In this document: one piece after another, positions 5,771 to 9,640 of the stretch
How the letters are laid out: each line of letters starts with the position of its first letter
How positions within the stretch are numbered: the first letter of the stretch is position 1
Origin: JAICLK01 sp963742655
GTDB lineage: Bacteria; Patescibacteriota; Saccharimonadia; Saccharimonadales; UBA4665
Reading direction: 5' to 3'
Length of the DNA: 9,640 bases
Assembly (NCBI GenBank): GCA_963742655.1
Contig: CAVUMM010000007.1
Coordinates: 1 to 9,640, forward strand
Notes under the pieces: model-generated
Database searches by the model: none
What the model saw: the letters and a program-made list of their open reading frames with translations, nothing else
What the model was told of the DNA's origin: nothing
Program-made: the position numbers and the translations under genes

Positions 5771-8608
5771 CTAAACTCGTATGCCGTGTTTGTTTCTAAG
5801 CACGAACGCGGCGGTTTTCTGCACGCTACGGCGTTGACCCCGAGTCAGTTGCGCACCCGGAATGCCTTCTTTCGCAGCGCGCCGAAGGGTGCCGGTTGGG
5901 ATGTTTCTCCAATCCAAATCCGCCGGTGTGGCCGGAGAAGGTGTTCCCCAAAAGCGTGGCTGCGGGCTTTCCGGTACACGCTGCAGGTTTTCCGGTCCAT
6001 CTTTTTCGGCCCATTTACCGTAAACTGCCCATTCAAGCAGCATGTAGCTGTCAACTGGCGATAAATGTCTCGTGGCTGCCAACCCGCCCAAAAGTTGACT
6101 GCGCCAGCGCCAAGTCCGCGCGGTATATCTTTTGCGCGATTCAAGCGCGCCCAAACCAAGCGCTCCTGCCACAGCAAGCGGCACTTTCGGGTCGGGGAAG
6201 TGTGGCGGCACAACAGGCGCAGAGCGAGATAGTTTTTGCCACGCGGCTTCTAATTGCGCTTGGGATGCTTTCGGCACATTAAGTGAACCGGACGGCGTAC
6301 CATCCGTAATCCGATCGCCGCTCATCAAAAACGCATGGCCCTCGGTAGGAGTAATGAAATTCCCGCCACTGTGATAATACCCGAAGGCGATTGCTGCCGG
6401 GTCTTTGCTATGTACAGCAGCCAGAGATATCGCTTCTGTTGCCGCACATACATTGCAGTTACATTCCTTGGCATGATCAACGGCCGATGCGATTGCATCA
6501 GCCGAATCTTGCCCAACTAATTTGTCAAGTACCGGGGCATTTACATAGCGATAATTATAGTGCGTGTAGCCGGCTACCCAGGCAGGACCGATGCTCGCCG
6601 GATTCCGCAGATCGAGCGGCACCCGATCCGGCTGGAACGCCACGCTATCATCAATTCGTATGGGCTGAGTAGCTTTTACGATAGGTTGCAAGGATTTGAC
6701 CAAATCGTAGCTAATATATATGCCATCTTGCGATGAGTAAGAGGATGTCAAATCAACCGAATACGTGCCATCATAACCCTCGTAAAGCTTAAAGGGCACA
6801 GGTTTATAAGACACATCGTGAACTCGAATTGACGCTATTCGGGTGCCGTACTTGACCGGCAATGAATAATTTCCTTCGCCGTTATCACCCCAGTGCTCCA
6901 CGGTAATATGCGGCACATTCGAATCAGGAAGTGATTCTGGCAATGAAATAACGCGAGCGTCAATATTATCCGACCAGAATGTATCACCCCTGTATGACAT
7001 TAATTCATTTGCGAGCATCTGCGTATAGTACCCATCGGTGTTTTCACCAAATCCGGTCACTTTCCATTCGGGCTGTGCGGCTCCCTTCCCAAGATTGGCC
7101 CAACCCATAGTGGTATCAGGATTCGCGTTTCCGGAGTTTAACTCGCCATACCCGCCCGAAGTATCGCTGTTACCAACGTCACCGGTCGGGAAGTTAAGAT
7201 ACCCACCGAGATCATGGACATAAGCGGCGAAGGGTGCCGCAAGAGCACCGACGAGCGCCATTCTTGCTGCTAAACGCGCTAGATATTTATGCTTAAATTT
7301 TCGTTCTTTATAGTTTCGCAACTCGACAATTTCCGGTGTCGCGCCAACGTGTTTTTTTGCTTCAGACAGATCTAAATCAATGTTGAGCTGTTCGAACTTT
7401 ATGGTCTGAAGTGCCAGATACAGCAGCTCAAAATCATCCAGACGCTCATTTTTCGCCAACCTGCCCGAGATATCGGCGGCCACCTGCTCCAGACTGCGGC
7501 CGCGAGCAATCAAGTGCGCTAATTTCTGTTCCGAGCCGACGCCGTAATTTCCTGGCACATACTGATGTACGGTCGGATTAAATTCATCGCCGGCCGGAAG
7601 CACCTCAGTCGTCAATTGCTCTCTCAGTCTGATGAAATCGGTACGTGACTCCGTCCTGAATAGTCGCGATATCGCTCCAGGCAACTCTTGATGCGCCGCT
7701 TGCCACACGTAACCGTGTAATAATGGTACGAGTTCCGTCGGTTCGCCGTCGAATTGCTGCAGGCGCTGACTGTTCGGATAACGCCGCCTTAGGGCATCGA
7801 GCACCATCGACCAAGGCGTTTCGGCAATTTCGAGCTGTTCGGCAATTTGACGGGCACTGACGGCATCAATGACAAGACAAGGCTTTTCACCACTTGGCAC
7901 CACGAGCTCTCGCTCCGACGCTTGCTGCAAAACTCTGCCAAGCATCGCGTTGCTTGACGCACCGAACCTGCTTTTTGACACTATGGCCGCCGGAATAATA
8001 ACTTTGTCGGCGCCGGCGGTGTGGGCCACAAATATAGCATCGCGCAAGCGCTGGCGCGCCTGAATGGTCGTTTCTGCTTCGTCAGTTTTATGCCGCCTGG
8101 GTAATATTGCGACCGCGACTTCCCGCTCGCCTACGCCCGGAGTATCCGTTGGCTGACGTTTTTCGTAGAAGCTCTGCAAGCCATACCCATCCGGCATTTG
8201 GACAGGATTGGACTGCTCATGAGTTAAGTTTCTAATATGTCCCCAATAAAATGCGACGCCGACCGGTAACCCCATGGTAATTGCCGCGACTAGCGGATTA
8301 CTGGCCAGAGTACTACTGGTAAGCTCACCTAACAATGCAAATGTACCGGCAACTACCGATCCCATCCCCGCCAGATTTAAACTTATTGCCTCAACAGGTC
8401 CAAAAGGCGTCGTGGCGTCCTGTGGATCTTTGCGCATGCGCCGCGTGCGGTTTATTTGCGTACGCAGCATTTCAGTTTGTGCTGAGAGATCTAATGCCTG
8501 TTGCGCTTCCGGTTCCGGCATAACCTCGAGCACTGCCGCATCTGACTCAGCCAACGAATCGTCAACGCCTTCGGCACCTAAATAACTAGTTACATTCTCA
8601 ACAGCCAT
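5771..8608 (-). CDS. Large membrane protein with transglutaminase-like outer domain
   Basis: I do not recognise a full-length family for this 945-residue protein. After a low-complexity acidic N-terminus it has two hydrophobic segments (about 79-98 and 105-122). A soluble, probably cytoplasmic region of about 320 residues with Arg-rich helices follows, then a membrane helix (about 447-463) preceded by KERKFKHKYLAR, an outer region (464-807), a fourth helix (808-824) followed by ESRKRYTARTWRWRS, and a basic C-terminus to 945. The flanking positive charges agree with that topology. In the outer region, CNCNVCAATEAI (C721), EGHAFLM (H758) and ITDGTP (D769) have the order and spacing of the Cys-His-Asp triad of the transglutaminase/papain-like superfamily. 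It could therefore be a surface cysteine peptidase, amidase or cross-linking enzyme. ATG at 8608 follows TATAAT by 10 bases; only a weak AGGT could serve as Shine-Dalgarno. It heads the three-gene minus-strand cluster. Confidence 0.75.
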   Translation of the reverse strand: MAVENVTSYLGAEGVDDSLAESDAAVLEVMPEPEAQQALDLSAQTEMLRTQINRTRRMRKDPQDATTPFGPVEAISLNLAGMGSVVAGTFALLGELTSSTLASNPLVAAITMGLPVGVAFYWGHIRNLTHEQSNPVQMPDGYGLQSFYEKRQPTDTPGVGEREVAVAILPRRHKTDEAETTIQARQRLRDAIFVAHTAGADKVIIPAAIVSKSRFGASSNAMLGRVLQQASERELVVPSGEKPCLVIDAVSARQIAEQLEIAETPWSMVLDALRRRYPNSQRLQQFDGEPTELVPLLHGYVWQAAHQELPGAISRLFRTESRTDFIRLREQLTTEVLPAGDEFNPTVHQYVPGNYGVGSEQKLAHLIARGRSLEQVAADISGRLAKNERLDDFELLYLALQTIKFEQLNIDLDLSEAKKHVGATPEIVELRNYKERKFKHKYLARLAARMALVGALAAPFAAYVHDLGGYLNFPTGDVGNSDTSGGYGELNSGNANPDTTMGWANLGKGAAQPEWKVTGFGENTDGYYTQMLANELMSYRGDTFWSDNIDARVISLPESLPDSNVPHITVEHWGDNGEGNYSLPVKYGTRIASIRVHDVSYKPVPFKLYEGYDGTYSVDLTSSYSSQDGIYISYDLVKSLQPIVKATQPIRIDDSVAFQPDRVPLDLRNPASIGPAWVAGYTHYNYRYVNAPVLDKLVGQDSADAIASAVDHAKECNCNVCAATEAISLAAVHSKDPAAIAFGYYHSGGNFITPTEGHAFLMSGDRITDGTPSGSLNVPKASQAQLEAAWQKLSRSAPVVPPHFPDPKVPLAVAGALGLGALESRKRYTARTWRWRSQLLGGLAATRHLSPVDSYMLLEWAVYGKWAEKDGPENLQRVPESPQPRFWGTPSPATPADLDWRNIPTGTLRRAAKEGIPGAQLTRGQRRSVQKTAAFVLRNKHGIRV

Positions 8609-8618
8609 ACTTTACCTA

Positions 8619-8639
8619 ATTATAAATTTCGTTTATAAT
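8619..8639. promoter_or_regulatory. -10 box and palindromic operator of the 945-residue gene
   Basis: A perfect TATAAT (8624 to 8619, minus strand) ends 10 bases before the ATG at 8608. It is embedded in the perfect inverted repeat ATTATAAA-N5-TTTATAAT (8619-8639), so a dimeric regulator bound there would block the promoter. A second possible promoter, TTGTAA-17-TATTAT, lies slightly upstream on the same strand (8636-8664 region). AT-rich sequence makes some of this expected by chance. Confidence 0.45.
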
Positions 8640-8670
8640 ATCATATTTGTTGCATTATTACAATATTGCC

Positions 8671-8739
8671 GTAAAGGTCCACGAGCTCTGCAACTTAAAC
8701 AATGCGGCTGTTCTACACTGTAAAGGTCTAACTTAAACA
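8671..8739 (+). repeat. Split direct repeat at the left end of the insertion sequence
   Basis: GTAAAGGTC and AACTTAAACA occur in the same order twice: at 8671-8679 with 8692-8701 (12 bases between), and at 8720-8728 with 8730-8739 (1 base between). The second copy is preceded by T, giving TGTAAAGGTC, a likely insertion sequence tip since many IS3/IS481-type elements begin TG. The two copies may be repeated transposase binding sites within the end, or a piece of a second element end. Confidence 0.5.
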
Positions 8740-8751
8740 GGAGAACAGCCG
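8705..8751 (+). other. Inverted repeat that could fold over the transposase start
   Basis: CGGCTGTTCT (8705-8714) and AGAACAGCCG (8742-8751) are perfect 10-bp inverted copies with 27 bases between. In an mRNA started upstream of 8705 the hairpin would occupy the end of the Shine-Dalgarno and the bases up to 2 before the ATG at 8753, hindering translation. Several insertion sequences use this kind of guard against read-through transcription; its role here is inferred. Confidence 0.45.
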
Positions 8752-9640
8752 TATGAGCTATTCTAACAACCCTTTACTTCCTAAGGCGAGAGCCGATGCA
8801 GTCCGGCTCGTAGTGGAGCAAGGGCTTCCACTCATGGTTGCCGCTCGCAGGAGCGGCATACACCGCACCACGCTCTGGCGCTGGAAACAGCGTTGGTTAG
8901 CGTTAAACCAGAATGCGCAGCTGGTTAATGTCAACAGACCGGCCAGGAAGCCGGGCAAAAAGTTCCGCTGGGCAGCGGTCTATTGGCAGATACCTACGGA
9001 CAGCAGCCGGCCGCACCGTTCGCCACGAGCATTACGGCAATGCATCGTTGACCGAATTGTCTACTGGAGACGACATAAGGGCCGTTGTGCTGGTGTCGTA
9101 CATGCACACTGCATTCGAGAGGGCACAAAGGTATCGTTAAGCAGTGTTAAACGGGTATTAAAGCGTTTGGGTTTTGTAGTGCGAAGAAAGTGGCAGCGCT
9201 ACCGCCTGCCTGTACCGCGGCCGCTCGCAACTGCGCCAGGCGAGCTGGTACAGACAGATACGATTCACCTCGTGCACATCACAACGAAACGACGTGTCTA
9301 TCTCTATACCCTCATTGATCTCTACTCCCGCTGGACCTATGTGGAATACCACGAGCACATCTCGCAAAGAATTAGTTACCAGTTTCTATGCCGGGCACAA
9401 GCCAAGGCAGGCTTCCGGTTTGCTTGCATACAGAGTGACAATGGCCCGGAGTACGGCACCTGGCTGAAGGATACGTTAAACAGCCAAGGCATTATCCTCA
9501 GGCATAGTCGTGTAAGAAAACCTAACGACAACGCCCACATAGAAAGATTTAACCGTACTATCCAGGAGGAAGGGCTTAAACGCCTGTTCCCCAATCCTGC
9601 AACCATACAGAGAGAATTACAGGATTATCTTGCCTATTAC
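8719..9640 (+). mobile_element. Insertion sequence, left part (IS3/IS481-like), cut by window end
   Basis: The element contains a single-frame DDE transposase and a probable left tip at TGTAAAGGTC (8719). If the split direct repeat belongs to the element, the left end is instead near 8670. The right end, its inverted repeat and any target-site duplication lie outside the window. It has inserted in, or borders, the upstream region of the divergent 945-residue gene, about 60-110 bases from that gene's start. Confidence 0.75.
8753..9640 (+). CDS. DDE transposase, integrase core (IS3/IS481-like), 3' partial
   Basis: This enzyme would cut and rejoin the ends of the insertion sequence. The frame opens with ATG at 8753, 8 bases after a good Shine-Dalgarno (AGGAG, 8739-8743), and stays open for 296 codons to the last base, so the C-terminus is missing only because the window ends. 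An N-terminal helix-turn-helix is visible at about 24-47 (LPLMVAARRSGIHRTTLWRW). A second DNA-binding segment includes SLSSVKRVLKRLGF. The catalytic core has D169 (QTDTIHL), D229 (QSDNGPEY) and E264 (NDNAHIERFNRT), with 34 residues between the last two, matching the D-D-(34/35)-E pattern of the rve superfamily. There is no frameshift or internal stop in the visible part, so it is probably functional. Unlike most neighbours it relies on a Shine-Dalgarno, which fits an acquired gene. IS481 versus IS3 cannot be settled without the ends. Confidence 0.9.
   Translation, partial: MSYSNNPLLPKARADAVRLVVEQGLPLMVAARRSGIHRTTLWRWKQRWLALNQNAQLVNVNRPARKPGKKFRWAAVYWQIPTDSSRPHRSPRALRQCIVDRIVYWRRHKGRCAGVVHAHCIREGTKVSLSSVKRVLKRLGFVVRRKWQRYRLPVPRPLATAPGELVQTDTIHLVHITTKRRVYLYTLIDLYSRWTYVEYHEHISQRISYQFLCRAQAKAGFRFACIQSDNGPEYGTWLKDTLNSQGIILRHSRVRKPNDNAHIERFNRTIQEEGLKRLFPNPATIQRELQDYLAYY

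Noticed and set aside
5786..6672. Several reading frames of 60-130 codons on both strands within the end of the 945-residue gene
   Set aside because: They overlap a continuous frame that keeps a coherent protein with a catalytic-type signature. Their products are rich in Cys, Arg and Pro without domains, as expected of shadow frames.
8758..9606. Short frames on both strands across 8758-9606
   Set aside because: All overlap the continuous transposase frame with its DDE triad; none has a domain of its own.
1..9640. CRISPR array, or stop-codon recoding (UGA read as Gly)
   Set aside because: No regularly spaced repeats are present. No frame needs UGA as sense; the one UGA at a gene end (2563) is followed directly by TAG, so it neither supports nor requires recoding.

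Overview
The window looks like chromosome from a small bacterium, most likely of the Patescibacteria (CPR) group and perhaps Saccharibacteria. This is an inference from gene content and from a preponderance of apparently leaderless genes; no marker gene settles it. Base composition is near 50% GC and the standard bacterial code fits every frame.

Layout. Positions 1-246 hold a bidirectional hairpin terminator and a short protein-like reading frame without a good start. Positions 247-829 (minus) carry a BrnT/BrnA type II toxin-antitoxin operon with a near-consensus promoter and a palindromic operator. Positions 898-925 contain an orphan tRNA T-arm, and 998-1072 (minus) a complete tRNA-Trp(CCA) with its own promoter. 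On the plus strand, 1169-3732 hold a P-loop kinase of the AAA_33/zeta-like kind, a YgjP-type zinc metallopeptidase and a soluble PAS sensor histidine kinase with no response regulator beside it. Tail to tail with these, three minus-strand genes run from 8608 to 3739: a 945-residue membrane protein with a transglutaminase-like Cys-His-Asp signature in its predicted outer domain, a multi-spanning GT2 glycosyltransferase whose DxD motif is replaced by Gly-Val-Glu, and a 150-residue protein I do not recognise. From about 8719 (or 8671) to the end lies the left part of an insertion sequence, whose DDE transposase (8753 onward) is still open at the last base.

Working together. The three minus-strand genes have short gaps (47 and 17 bases) and may form a cell-envelope module: an outer-surface cysteine enzyme plus a membrane glycosyltransferase. 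The kinase and metallopeptidase are a clear two-gene operon (23-base gap, good ribosome binding site). The TA pair, tRNA gene, tRNA-like fragment and IS point to an accessory or rearranged neighbourhood.

Most striking non-coding pattern. Each of the six genes that could head a transcription unit has a -10-like TANNNT or CATAAT box ending only 6-10 bases before the start codon. Five of the six have no Shine-Dalgarno sequence, and the sixth has only a weak AGGT. The genes inside operons (brnA, the YgjP gene) and the IS transposase do have Shine-Dalgarno sequences. This suggests that leaderless mRNA is the host's normal mode for first genes. Palindromes overlap several of these promoters.
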